This document shows, one piece after another, positions 12,003-26,245 of a DNA stretch of 64,000 nucleotides. The stretch is from the NCBI RefSeq assembly GCF_027744825.2, contig NC_071335.1, positions 31,323,501-31,387,500 on the forward strand, given 5' to 3'. Within the stretch, counting starts at the first letter, position 1. Each line of letters begins with the position of its first letter. The notes under the pieces were generated by a model. It was not told the DNA's origin. It did not search any database and saw nothing but the letters and a program-made list of their open reading frames with translations. The stretch is from Synchiropus splendidus (lineage: Eukaryota > Chordata > Actinopteri > Syngnathiformes > Callionymidae). The translations under genes and the position numbers were made by a program.

Positions 12003-12281
12003 AGATTATAACTTCACCTTCACCTTCACCTTCTTCTGCCGCTTATCCGGGGTCGGATCGTGGAGGCAGCATTCGGAGCAGGGTAGCTTCCCGATCCGCA
12101 CAAACCTTCTCCAGCTCTTCCCGGGGATCCCGAGGCGTTCCCAGGCCAGACCGGAGACATCATCTCTCCAGTGTGTCCTGGGTCTTCCCCGGGGTCTCCT
12201 CCCGGTAGGACATGCCCGGAACACCTGCCCAGGGAGGCGTCCAGGGGGCATCCGGATCAGATGGTGGTGAAGATTATAACT
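12003..12281 (-). mobile_element. 5'-truncated LINE insertion with 11-bp TSD
   Basis: The insert (12014-12270) is bounded by AGATTATAACT at 12003-12013 and again at 12271-12281, a perfect target-site duplication. Read on the minus strand, it encodes the end of a non-LTR reverse-transcriptase ORF (peptides such as RPRGRPRTHWRDDVSGLAW and ERLGIPG) and finishes with repeated GGTGAA hexamers as its 3' tail. This is the pattern of target-primed reverse transcription with severe 5' truncation. The clade name is not assigned. Confidence 0.85.
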
Positions 12282-14367
12282 CATTGTGTAAAAAAAAAAC
12301 CCTTCTGAGAGCCAGCATTTATCCTCTTCTTATGAGTTGAGATTTTTGTTTTTGCTTCTTGTCATTGTTTCTTGTCCCACAGAATAAACTCATGTTCGCA
12401 GAAACTCGCAGGGGAAAATATTATCATATCATGTTATTCCTTGATGCTTATCGCGTTTCTTCATTTGTTTAGATGTCACATGTTTGTGGGAATAAAGTTG
12501 ACCGATTTATTTAAATACAACCCAATGATTTAAGATTCATGAGCAGATGTGACATACTTTTCTGTTTACCGACGTGATGCATTCACTGTCATTTTGCATA
12601 AAGAAACCAAATATAGCACAAGAGAAATCTGACTCAAGTCTCACGTTATTTTCCAACACTCGAGAGAGAAGCATCAAATGTTCTGCTCCATCTCATCCGA
12701 CTCTTTTCCACTTCTTTAATCTCCGCAAGGGTGTATGAAAATCATGAAAATCTGCATGGGGAGTGATGTCACTTGACGAATAAAAGAACCTTCATTTCTG
12801 CCCGAGAAGCAACACACAAGATCTTCCAGTGTGTTTTCCTGGTCTCGCAAGATCTCGCTGATCATCCAGTCACTGCTTGAATGCATCAATATCACGAAAT
12901 AACGTACTATAATACTGTGATACTGACTATAGTGAATAAATAAATTCCAGGTGGCAGCTCCCTGCTTCCATACTAAACACAGGGTGCACATCTTTAACAA
13001 ACTTGGGATTATTTTTATGTCATAACCCACAAAAATCAGAGATTTGTTCTCCAGCACTATGTGTATCACTTACGGACATTTTTATATACAGTACTTAGGC
13101 TAAGATTTGCGACACTTAGTGTAAGTCAATAAATCCCCGTACATGACTGACATGAGACAGAGGAGCAACTGCTTGGCAACGAAAAATGATTTAGTTGTGA
13201 CTCTGTATTCTACCAAGCCGACACAAATCAAGTACAGTTGACGCACGACGACACATCAACAACCTGGTCCCTCCCCATCTGTCACCTGAACAAGGTAGAC
13301 AGAGACAGAGACTCAATATACCAGACATTTATTCTGCTCCGTGTAACACCCGCAATTTGCCTTTTTATTTATCTCCTGAGTTAAACATTGTATCGATTTC
13401 TGACGCTGGCTACGTTCCCAGCTCACTTATCTCATCTCTCAGTCGTACTGTAAATAAGTAATGAGGGTTTTACCCAACAAGTTCATTACGTTTTCATTCA
13501 CCTTCCACATTTACAAAGAGTGCATTTCGGTATCTTGTAAACACTCTCGTAATTTGTCACTGTAAAAATGCCAAGCTGAAGACGCGGTCTTTATGCTGCT
13601 TTCATGGCCGTAATAAAGTGAATGTAAGATTTATATACAGATTTCTTCCTCTCAGACGGTGTGTGTTTGCGTCTTGTTCAAATCTGCCAAGTGTCCTCTT
13701 CAGTGTGGCGCTTTTATGTCCATTGAGCTAATGAGCCTGAGCTGACTGGCTAGCCTTGACATGAGACGATAAACGGCTGGTCACCACATATTTCATGCGC
13801 TGAAATGCACTGCGTGAAAGGTGCCAGTCAAATGTGTTGAAGCTTGTCCAACACCATAATAATGATTTCCACTCAGTGGAAGTCACTTTGGAGTTTGAGA
13901 AGCGTGACCAAGAGCCGGGGCAGCACCGGTGGCAGGCGGAGAAGAGAACCCACAGCTGGTAGAGGCAAATATGACCTGAGGCATCACAGATTTTATTGCA
14001 ATGTTGGAGCAGAAAATAAGCTCTGGACACATCTGCCCATAAAGGACAGCTCTATCTAAGCAGCAGCCTCCTGAGTGTGTCTTCCCTGCGCCCGCGGCGT
14101 TCCCAGTCTTTAAAAACTTAATAAGCTTCTGATTAAAGTCTACTGGCGTGTTAAAATGGTAAGGGTCCGTAAAGCTATATGACAGTCGGATATTTGTATA
14201 AACGTTTTTTCACTTTTTACTGGGGTGCAGTGTTCTTTGGAAGATCCAGACATAACGTGAAATGTTGAGAATGAACGCGACAGAACAAAAAGTCTTTTTC
14301 AAAGGTAAAAACACATTAATTTTATATGATCTGGTTGTGTCCAACACTGAATTGTATTTAGATGGTA
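12282..14367. other. Intergenic, no gene recognised
   Basis: Open frames up to 117 codons on both strands (12716-13069 -, 13728-14030 -, 13844-14059 +) show no family resemblance. I see no repeat boundaries or RNA genes here. Confidence 0.5.
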
Positions 14368-14986
14368 CAGTGGTACCTCAGTTCTCGACCACAATCCATT
14401 CCAGACGGCCGTTGGAGAAGCGAATTGTTTGAAATCTGAATCGACTTTTCCCATTACAATGAATGGAAAAAGATGTGCATGTGGGAGAGGTTGCCGAGTG
14501 AGTGATGTCTCTCCAGAAGTGAAGAGGTGCCCGGTGCGTGTCCAGCTCTGAATGTGCGCTTCTGTGCAGTTTGGCTGTGACAAAGTCATAAACCAAGTCA
14601 CGCTCTGTCCCAGACTCGCCTCATCCCTGTCCCAGCTCCAGCCCACAACAGGACATCAAACCCTGGAGTGGAGGTGTGGAGAGCGAGCACCTCCCCTGTG
14701 ACACTCTACCACGGTCCAGTGTGGAGACAGGAAAGGTTTTACACCTCAATATGAAGAAAAAACAGTCAGTAAATGTAGCTAACGGGACACGTCTGTATAC
14801 TGAGGCTGCGTTATAACAAAGCGCGTTGTGGGTCAGCTGATCGGTCCGCGCATGTTATGTTTTTTCCGGGGGCATTTGAGTTTCTGGATTTTTGTTTGAA
14901 ATCCAAATTTAAAAAATCTCGATTTTTTTGTTCGAATTCCGATTTGTTCGAAGTCCGAGACGTTCGAAAACTGAGGTACCACTGTA
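14366..14986. mobile_element. Tc1/mariner-type MITE, copy 1 (CAGTGGTACCTC ends, TA TSD)
   Basis: The body is 14368-14984. It starts CAGTGGTACCTCAGTT and ends with AACTGAGGTACCACTG, with a TA dinucleotide on each side. TA duplication and this type of terminus fit a Tc1/mariner-class (pogo-like) non-autonomous element. A second copy in the same orientation lies at 23740-24447. The encoded peptide fragments are shadows. Confidence 0.8.
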
Positions 14987-16170
14987 CTGTCACCACCTGG
15001 TTCTTTAAAAATGAACTAATATGTTTTGACTGATCGGCACTCTTCATGTAACGTATTGAACAAAATTGGCCTGGTGACGTTCCCAGCTTGGGTTTCTGTC
15101 TTCTGTCATGGGGTTCAATACCGGACAAGTAGGTGTGGTCAGGGAAGGAGAACGTCTACCAGTGAAGGATGAAGGCAATTCAAAACTATCAGGAGATTTC
15201 CATTTATTGAAGCCTGAGCTTATGGAGTATTTTATGAAAAGAGATGTACTCTCACACTCCAGTGGGATCCAATATCAGTTTAAAGAGCCCTGAAATGAGC
15301 AGGATGGGATACTGATAAAGGTGCTACTGTCTGTTTTGTATCCCTTTCAATTTACAAAGTCTGAGATTGGAATTGGATTGGTGCTTCCCAATTTACCTAG
15401 GAAACATCCTTTTGCACACGTTAAATGCAATTAAATGCATGTTTTTACTTGGATGGAGGTTAGGTCTAAAAACAGAGCTCTGTTGGTTACACTGCACTCC
15501 ACAAAAAATAAATAAATAAATGGAAAACAATAAACTGAATATAACCAGAAACGGAACATTTCCAAATGGACTGCTTAAATGTACCACCAAATTCAGGTTT
15601 TCAATGTTTTTTTTCTCATTTTATCGACCGTATAAGTGTGATTACCATTTTTTTTTTATTTGTGTCGCCGCAAAATATTATTCTTGCATCGTCTCGTTTT
15701 AAAGCAAATTTAATTTTTGTAAACAGCGCCATCTAGCGAAGCCTATGTAGACTCTGGTCTTATTTAACTTTTACAAGTCGTACATGTAAATCCAGGGACT
15801 TCGAATAAAATAGAATCAAAAGTCAGTGCAATGAACGCAAAGGCGTGCGCCAATATTTCAGACGGAGTTTCCCAATATCGCAACCGGCCTGCCCCTCCTG
15901 ACATTAGCTGATCTCTATCGCCTCCCTGTGGTTGGTAGGTTGAACTTCAATCTGCTGAGTGCACGGATCATTTTCAGAAACCCTTTACAGCAAAAAGGCT
16001 CGACTTTTCGGCTGAGGTGGAAGAAAACACAATCCAGTGACACAGTTTTTCCCAGTCGCTTTGGTACATTTCCCAGATCAGAAATGAAATTCTCGAAACT
16101 TCTTGTTCGATCTGCGCATCATTGTCACTTGTGCGCAACAGCAGTTTATCAAGAGGTCAAGTTGCAAATG
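14987..16170. other. Intergenic, no gene recognised
   Basis: Open frames of 61-82 codons only, no recognisable family. There is an A-rich stretch near 15505-15525. Confidence 0.5.
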
Positions 16171-16817
16171 CTTTAGTGCAGGCCTTCTTAACCTTTTTGA
16201 CCTTGGGGCCCACCTTTCCCAGAACAAATGGGCCCAGGCCGATTGAAGTAATAATACTGAATCTTTACTCTTGATTTCATTTGTGATCAATAACCATATT
16301 TAATGTACTTACACGTAAACAAACCAAAACCTTGTGAAATGACATGAAGCCATGTCATTATTGCAAATATATTTGTCATAGAAAAGTCCAATCGAAGAAT
16401 AGACAAAAATAAACTGTCGAGAAAAAAAAAAATGAATAAAATAAATATAACAAAATCATGTTTAAATATGATAAAATAAAAATAACATTTTCTATTTAAA
16501 CTCCAAAGAAGATATAAGTGAAGTGTAAAGAACAGTATCGCCATAAAGTGTTCCAATTCATTTTCAAAACTGCTTCAACAGTTTTTACTGCTGGGGGCGA
16601 CGGCATCACTTTCTTCATCATTTTTTCTTTTCTTTTCAAGAACCTCTCCGTAGTTGGTAACTATCACAGATTTGGAGCTGTCAAGTCACTTCAGGGACAC
16701 ACTACTGCCACTATAAGTGGCTAAGGTGTAAAACCAAAAACTTTAGCGGCCCACTAGGAGGCGCTCGCGGCCCAACCACGAGGCCCGGCCCTATGGTTAA
16801 GAATCACTGCTTTAGTG
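16171..16817. mobile_element. Non-autonomous hAT element with perfect 8-bp TSD
   Basis: The body is 16179-16809. The left end is CAGGCCTTCTTAACC, and the reverse complement of the right end is CAGTGATTCTTAACC. The octamer ctttagtg lies directly outside both ends (16171-16178 and 16810-16817). There is no transposase gene. The ends differ from those of the hAT elements at 2953 and 9797, so it is a third hAT family. Confidence 0.85.
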
Positions 16818-17129
16818 CATCCATTCAAATATCACTGAGCGATTCTCTTCTGTATTTCTACATGATCAGCTCATGTGGATCAAAATGCATTATCATGCGT
16901 TTCTCTTGACTTGTGTGTCACGACATTTAGGCATTAGTTCATCGCACAAGTCCTACTATGTAAAATGGTTCATCATGTCGCCCTTTGTCAAGCTCATTTC
17001 TATGAATTACCATCAGACCTTTTCCATAAATCTGTCCGGAATTTGTTCATTGTTCCCGGGTGAATCTTGACTTTCTCTAACACAAGGACATGCATGAAGC
17101 ATTAGAGATGGAAAGTTCATGATCACCTG

Positions 17130-17130
<1 letters not shown>
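16818..17130. other. Intergenic, no gene recognised
   Basis: Unique-looking DNA; nothing is supported. Confidence 0.5.

Positions 17131-17180
<50 letters not shown>
17131..17180. repeat. (CA)25 microsatellite
   Basis: An uninterrupted CA dinucleotide array. Confidence 0.95.
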
Positions 17181-17182
<2 letters not shown>

Positions 17183-18128
17183 TGACCATCTGGCTGTCAT
17201 GGATGCTGCATGTCATGACATCACAGCAGATCCCTGCATATTCTGGATAAGACACTCTAACAGATTCTTCCCATGCTGCATCGCGAGAGAAGATACTTGT
17301 GATCTGGACGAGAATTTGTGGGTCAAACTCCAGGACCATTGGGAGGTGTAGGAAGACTGCACTGCATGTAAATTCCCCTAAAAGATGATCCTATCTTGAT
17401 ATTTCTACTTTTTTTGTTCTTCTTTTTTCCTTTGAGCTATGCAGCGCTGTCTTGTCCTTTCTGTATCAATGACGTGGTCTGTCAACAAATGACAGCACAG
17501 TAAAAGCATAAACGTGTCCAGTTGCAGTTAATTACCCTCATACATTAAGTTGTAACGTAGAAATACTTTTGCCTTTTTGACATGAACTATAGTATAGTTC
17601 ATGTCAAAATATCCTTCCAGAGTCACTGTTATACTGACCGATCATGACTAATAAATTTGACTGACTTGTCTGTACACAATGACACAAGGACTTGAAATTC
17701 TGATGCGGGGTTTGACTCTCAACCGAATTAAATCCTCTTTTACAGCAGACCAAAAACCAGATTTATATTTATACATTTATGTGTTGCCTCCATACTGAGA
17801 GAAAGAAATATTTACAAATGACAGAATCTCCTCTGCCAGTACTATTTTGGAACTACAAATATGGCCCGTAAGATCAGGAGGACACTCTGTTCAGTGCTTA
17901 TGTGAGGTGTTATTACTGTTTTTCAGAGGAACGTTCCAAAGTGGCTGAGAAAAACTGTCATTCAAAGCCTTCCCTGCAAAAAAACAATGAACTGATAACT
18001 GAGTCTCCGAAAGCCAGGGGTCATTTATTCATGTGGGCTGCGTCATCAGGCTTCTGATTCACTCGACAAGCTTTGGGTTAAGACCAGAATTCAAATGTGA
18101 ATCACATTTGGGAGTTTACTGTCTAATG
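17181..18128. other. Intergenic, one perfect 35-bp palindrome, no gene
   Basis: Apart from the palindrome at 17575-17609, nothing stands out. No open frame resembles a known protein. Confidence 0.5.
17575..17609. repeat. Perfect 35-bp palindrome
   Basis: The arms TTTTGACATGAACTATA and TATAGTTCATGTCAAAA (17 bp each) are separated by one G. The match is perfect. Confidence 0.9.
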
Positions 18129-18140
18129 TGATAGATAGAC

Positions 18141-18214
<74 letters not shown>

Positions 18215-18267
18215 ACAGACAGGCAGACAGATGATAGACGGATGGACGGACGGATGGACGGAGAGAT

Positions 18268-18300
<33 letters not shown>

Positions 18301-18353
18301 ACAGACAGGCAGACAGATGATAGACGGATGGACGGACGGACGGACGGAGAGAT

Positions 18354-18411
<58 letters not shown>

Positions 18412-18444
18412 CAGATAGATAGATAGAAGGACGGCCAGACAGAG

Positions 18445-18479
<35 letters not shown>

Positions 18480-18542
18480 CAGATAGACGGACAGACAGAC
18501 AGACAGACAGATAGATAGACAGATAGATAGATAGATAGACAT

Positions 18543-18615
<73 letters not shown>

Positions 18616-18628
18616 CAGATGGACATAC

Positions 18629-18659
<31 letters not shown>

Positions 18660-18664
18660 CAGAT

Positions 18665-18727
<63 letters not shown>

Positions 18728-18752
18728 CAGATAGATAGATAGATAGACAGAT

Positions 18753-18811
<59 letters not shown>

Positions 18812-18924
18812 CAGATAGATAGATAGATAGACAGATAGACGGACAGACAGACAGATAGATAGATAGACAGATAGATAGATAGAAGGACGGACAGACAGAG
18901 AGATAGATAGATAGACAGATAGAC

Positions 18925-19023
<99 letters not shown>

Positions 19024-19140
19024 CGGACAGACAGAGAGATAGATAGATAGATAGATAGATAGACAGATAGACGGACAGACAGACAGATAGATAGATAGAC
19101 AGATAGATAGATAGATAGGTAGAAGGACGGACAGACAGAG

Positions 19141-19199
<59 letters not shown>

Positions 19200-19268
19200 C
19201 GGACAGACAGAGAGATAGATAGATAGATAGATAGATAGACGGACAGACAGACAGATAGATAGATAGAC

Positions 19269-19338
<70 letters not shown>

Positions 19339-19431
19339 GTAGACGGACAGACAGATAGATAGATAGATAGATAGATAGACAGATGATAGATAGATAGATA
19401 GACAGATAGACGGACAGACAGACAGACAGAG
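18129..19431. repeat. GATA/GACA tetranucleotide satellite (Bkm-like), about 1.3 kb
   Basis: Long GATA runs alternate with GACA and GGAC/GGAT blocks. There is higher-order structure: a block of GACAGGCAGACAGATGATAG followed by GGATGGACGGAC-type units recurs at about 18212 and 18298, and GATAGACGGACAGACAGACA blocks recur from about 18485 onward. Frames of 458 and 492 codons reading Tyr-Leu-Ser-Ile-type repeats on the minus strand are artefacts of the tetranucleotide. The array ends about 430 bp upstream of the tubulin start codon. Confidence 0.95.
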
Positions 19432-19639
19432 CCAACAACACAACGACACCAGTAGCCACGACATCACTATGAAGGGGCAGTATCGATATGAGCTGTAAGT
19501 CGCATAAAAACCAGTTCATCCTGAACCTAAGCAGACGCGCTACACTGGGGTTGAACAATGAAGAAACTAGCGGTTGTGTCATTCCTGGAGACACAGCCGG
19601 TTCAGTCCAGACAGGCTAAGTTTCCGGCTGATCCCGGTT

Positions 19640-19861
19640 GTCGTTGTCATGGAGATGACGTAATGCTGCAGCACTCGGACTGACTGCGCAAGCGCGGGCG
19701 CAGGGCGGACCCTGCACAGACCCGTTTCTTCTCCGCCATTTTCCCAGTTGGAGCCAGGAGCCAGAGGGAGCGGTACTCCGCTGCAGCAGACTAACCGGAC
19801 TCCGTCAAGCTTCCAACAGCCTCTCCATCTTCACCTTTCCTGAAAACAAACAGCCGCAAAC
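19640..19861 (+). promoter_or_regulatory. Putative promoter and 5' UTR of the beta-tubulin gene
   Basis: This CpG-rich stretch precedes the tubulin start. Visible motifs are GTTGTCATGGAGAT (19643-19656), close to the RFX X-box consensus used by ciliary genes; an overlapping CRE-like TGACGTAA (19656-19663); TGCGCAAGCGCG near 19685, close to the NRF-1 palindrome; and CCGCCATTTT near 19733, a YY1-type motif often found at start sites. No TATA box is obvious. The motifs are sequence matches only; their use is inferred. Confidence 0.45.
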
Positions 19862-23087
<3,226 letters not shown>

Positions 23088-23401
23088 GCCTCCGCTCTAC
23101 TGATGCCACTCCGATTAACTTCATTCATTCACTCGCTTGAGTCCTGATCTGCTCCACTCTATTTCACACGACAACACTACATCTCTCTTCTCTCGGTTCT
23201 CTCCCCGCTCTTCGTGCTTCGTTTACTCCACCAGAGGAGGAGTTGCAGCGCTGATCTGCTTGTGGTCACGTAGAGGTAGTAGTAACACATCCTGTGACCT
23301 TTTTGTTAATATTCCTCTGTTAAACGTTGTCATATCTGGACCAAGAATCTTCATGTCCACGCTTTTCATTTTACATTTTGGCCTACTGTGACTGACATTG
23401 A

Positions 23402-23407
23402 AATAAA
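23402..23407 (+). promoter_or_regulatory. Polyadenylation signal of the tubulin gene
   Basis: AATAAA lies about 315 bp after the tubulin stop codon and is the first good signal. The 3' UTR between them holds no other feature I recognise. Confidence 0.7.
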
Positions 23408-23603
23408 TGTATTGTGAACAAACTGTGAATGCTTGGACGATCTTTTTCTTTTTTTTTTTTGAGATTTTTAGAAGTATAAAACACATGCTTAGAAAGTCTA
23501 GAAATATACAGATCATATACAACATATCATAATTAATACAGCCAGCTCATAGTACTATCAGTCTGCCACAGCTCAAGAATCATGTTGAGCAACACTTAAT
23601 TTC

Positions 23604-24755
23604 ACCTAAACCAGTGGAGAGCAATTAAATTTCCTGAAGGGCCACATTAGACTGTAACGGTTATAAGGGGCCAAGATCAAAAGAAAGACAAAAACAATGA
23701 CTATGAGACATCATGGAAAAATATCTCTAAAAATAAATACAGTGGTACCTCGGTTCTGGACCACAATCTGTTCCAGACGGCCATTCCAGAAGCGATTTGT
23801 TTGAAATCTGAATAGATTTTTCCCATTACAATGAATGGAAAAAGAAATATTGTGTTCCAAGCCTTAAAATAGGCTTTTGTAGGAGTGAATGTAGAGCGTC
23901 TGCTGCAGGTGTCTATGTGTGTGGCCGCTGCATGTGGGAGGGGTTGCTGAGTGAGTGAGGTCTCTCCAGAAGTGAAGAGGTGCCCGGTGTGTGTCCAGCT
24001 CTGAATGTGCGCTTCTGTGCAGTTTGGCTGTGACAAAGTCATAAACCAAGTAACGCTCTGTCCCAGACTCGCCTCATCCCTGTCCCAGCTCCAGCTGACA
24101 ACAGGACATCAAACCCTGGAGTGAGCGCTCCAGCCTCGGAGGTGTGGAGAGCGAGCACCTCCCCTGTGACACTCTACCACGGTCCAGTGCGGAGACAGGA
24201 AAGGTTTTACACCTCAATATGAAGAAAGTAAATGTAGCTAACGGGACACGTCTGCATACAGAGGCTGCGTAAAACACAATAACAAAGCGCGTTGTGGGTC
24301 AGCTGATCACTCTGCGCACTTTGTTTTTTTCCGGCTTCTTTCGGGGGCGATCGAGTTCTGGATTTTTGTTCGAAATTCGAAGCAAAAAATCTCTAAATCT
24401 CTAAACTCTAAAAAAGCCCGGGACATTCGAAAACTGAGGTACCACTGTACTTAAGTAGCAAGGACAAAATTAACCTAAAAAGAGAAGTGTAAATATGCCA
24501 TGAAACCTATTGAAATATTTTATTTTATAGAAAGCAACAATATAACAATATATATATTTCAAAATGTATTTTCAGTATTCCTTCAATGTGTTTTGAGGAA
24601 CTAGAAATGAAAATGAAAAGAAGGACATTTAGTGGTGATAAAAGAGAAATAACAGAAAAGGGAGAAAAAAATATGTAATAAAGATATAATAGTTTCAGCC
24701 TGACTCAAACGGGCCACAAAAATGCAGGCATCCTTTGCCCAGGTCTGACCTAAAT
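23604..24755. mobile_element. hAT-like element with 8-bp TSD, containing a nested MITE
   Basis: The body is 23612-24747. The left end is CAGTGGAGAGCAATTA, and the right end in reverse complement begins CAGACCTGGGCAAAGGA. The flanking octamers acctaaac (23604-23611) and acctaaat (24748-24755) match at 7 of 8. The Tc1/mariner-type MITE at 23740-24447 lies inside and must be the later arrival. A fragment of the same family may lie near 9645-9700. Confidence 0.65.
23738..24449. mobile_element. Tc1/mariner-type MITE, copy 2, nested in a hAT element
   Basis: The body is 23740-24447, flanked by TA on both sides. It starts CAGTGGTACCTCGGTT and ends AACTGAGGTACCACTG. It matches the element at 14368-14984 over most of its length, with an extra block near 23850-23930 that copy 1 lacks. 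Confidence 0.8.
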
Positions 24756-26245
24756 GTAGAACGTACCAGCTTGCATTCAAAATGAAGAGCTAAAAACTAA
24801 GGTCACTGATACTGTCAATCTTAAGTGATTTATCAACAGTGTTAGCCGCTCTATGAGCTACAACACGTTTGTCCAACAAAACTGCATTGTCGCCAATTCA
24901 CACATAAAACACAGGTTTACATCACAGCCACCACGTGACTTAAATGATGAATAGCCGATGATATTATTTAGCTTCCAATGAAAAGTAAGTCATGAAAATG
25001 GTGTAGCAAGCACATCTGCCTCTTCTCCTCCTTCATCCTTGTGGATTAAAAATGACAAGCTGTTGCACTCTGACAGCACTGTCACGACCGAATCTCCCTC
25101 TTTCAGACGCTCACGATTCACAGTTCGTGTACGTGTCATGGTTAGTGCAAGGCCCTGGCCTCTTGGTGGCAGACTCAAGATCTGGTTGGCTGTCGCTACT
25201 GATGCTCTCCACTCTGTTGCAGTGTCAGGAGGATTGTCATAGTAGCAGACTACACAAACACATACATGACTGGATAAAAACTGTATGAGCTGCACAATCA
25301 GATGAGTGTAATATGACAACAAAAGACAACTTATTGGAATATATTTATTATAATAGGTCTAGTTATAACTGTAATACATTATTATACTTTTTTTCACCTA
25401 AGTTTTACCCAATAACACTTCACTTTGAGCACTCATCTAGAAGGCGATCTCCAAATGCAGCAAGACATCATACATTTATATGGCTTTAAAGAATATGTTG
25501 TGAATTTCCACAATATAGTAACATATGACAAGGTTTATAAAGTGGTACAAGTTGTGGGCTTAACTTCATCTAGTTATCGAGACTCTAGAACCCCTAACCC
25601 TTATTATGCTTAAGAAACATTGTTATAAGTTGTCACACTTGATCGTGAATATTCATAATATCATCTGTAATGCCTCATAAATGCATTATGATGTTTTATG
25701 AATGTACTAATACTGCATTATAGATGAGATGGTCAATGGAGTTAGTGAACCTAACTGTTGCAAATACTGCAAATATACTGAAAATGACGCTCTTTGACGT
25801 GTGGATACCACATGTAAAACACATGCAAAACATATAAAATGGGTGGTAAACACACCTGATTTGAAGTATATTTCTGAATTCATGGTTGTTGTTGTTGGAT
25901 TCAGTATCAAATATTAAACCCCACGATGCTTATCCTCCCTGCACCTTTTTCTTCAAAGACGACCAAATTCATTCCAGAGTTGCCTCCACTGTTCACCAAA
26001 CTCTCCAGAAACCCACAGACAGTCATTTAAATTCAATGTCATTTGCATTGAAGCACGTGTTTCCAGAAACGTCACATTTACTTGACACACTGTCGAAGCA
26101 GAGCCAAAGCAGGAAGTGTGTATCCACTCCGACGCTGATTGAGCAGACTGCTTCTACAGCACTGTTCCGCTGCTCTCCGCATCTGTCAAACATCCCCGGA
26201 GTAACAGGACCCCCCCGGACTGACACATGGACACAGCCGGACACC
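24756..26245. other. Intergenic between tubulin and dennd1c, including the likely dennd1c 5' UTR
   Basis: No gene or clear repeat is recognised. The frame of the dennd1c start codon is open upstream for some 360 bases (from about 25886), which I take as chance or 5' UTR because family members begin with the short MGxR motif. I could not place the transcription start. Confidence 0.5.

Noticed and set aside
12006..12284. 92-codon minus-strand frame as an independent gene
   Set aside because: It is the truncated C-terminal end of a LINE reverse-transcriptase ORF bounded by an 11-bp target duplication.
18129..19431. Direct repeats that might suggest a CRISPR array
   Set aside because: Tetranucleotide satellite in a vertebrate genome; there are no spacers.
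18091..19594. Minus-strand open frames of 458, 492 and 167 codons
   Set aside because: They are translations of the GATA/GACA satellite (Tyr-Leu-Ser-Ile, Cys-Leu-Ser-Val repeats). Any frame of this tetranucleotide array is open.
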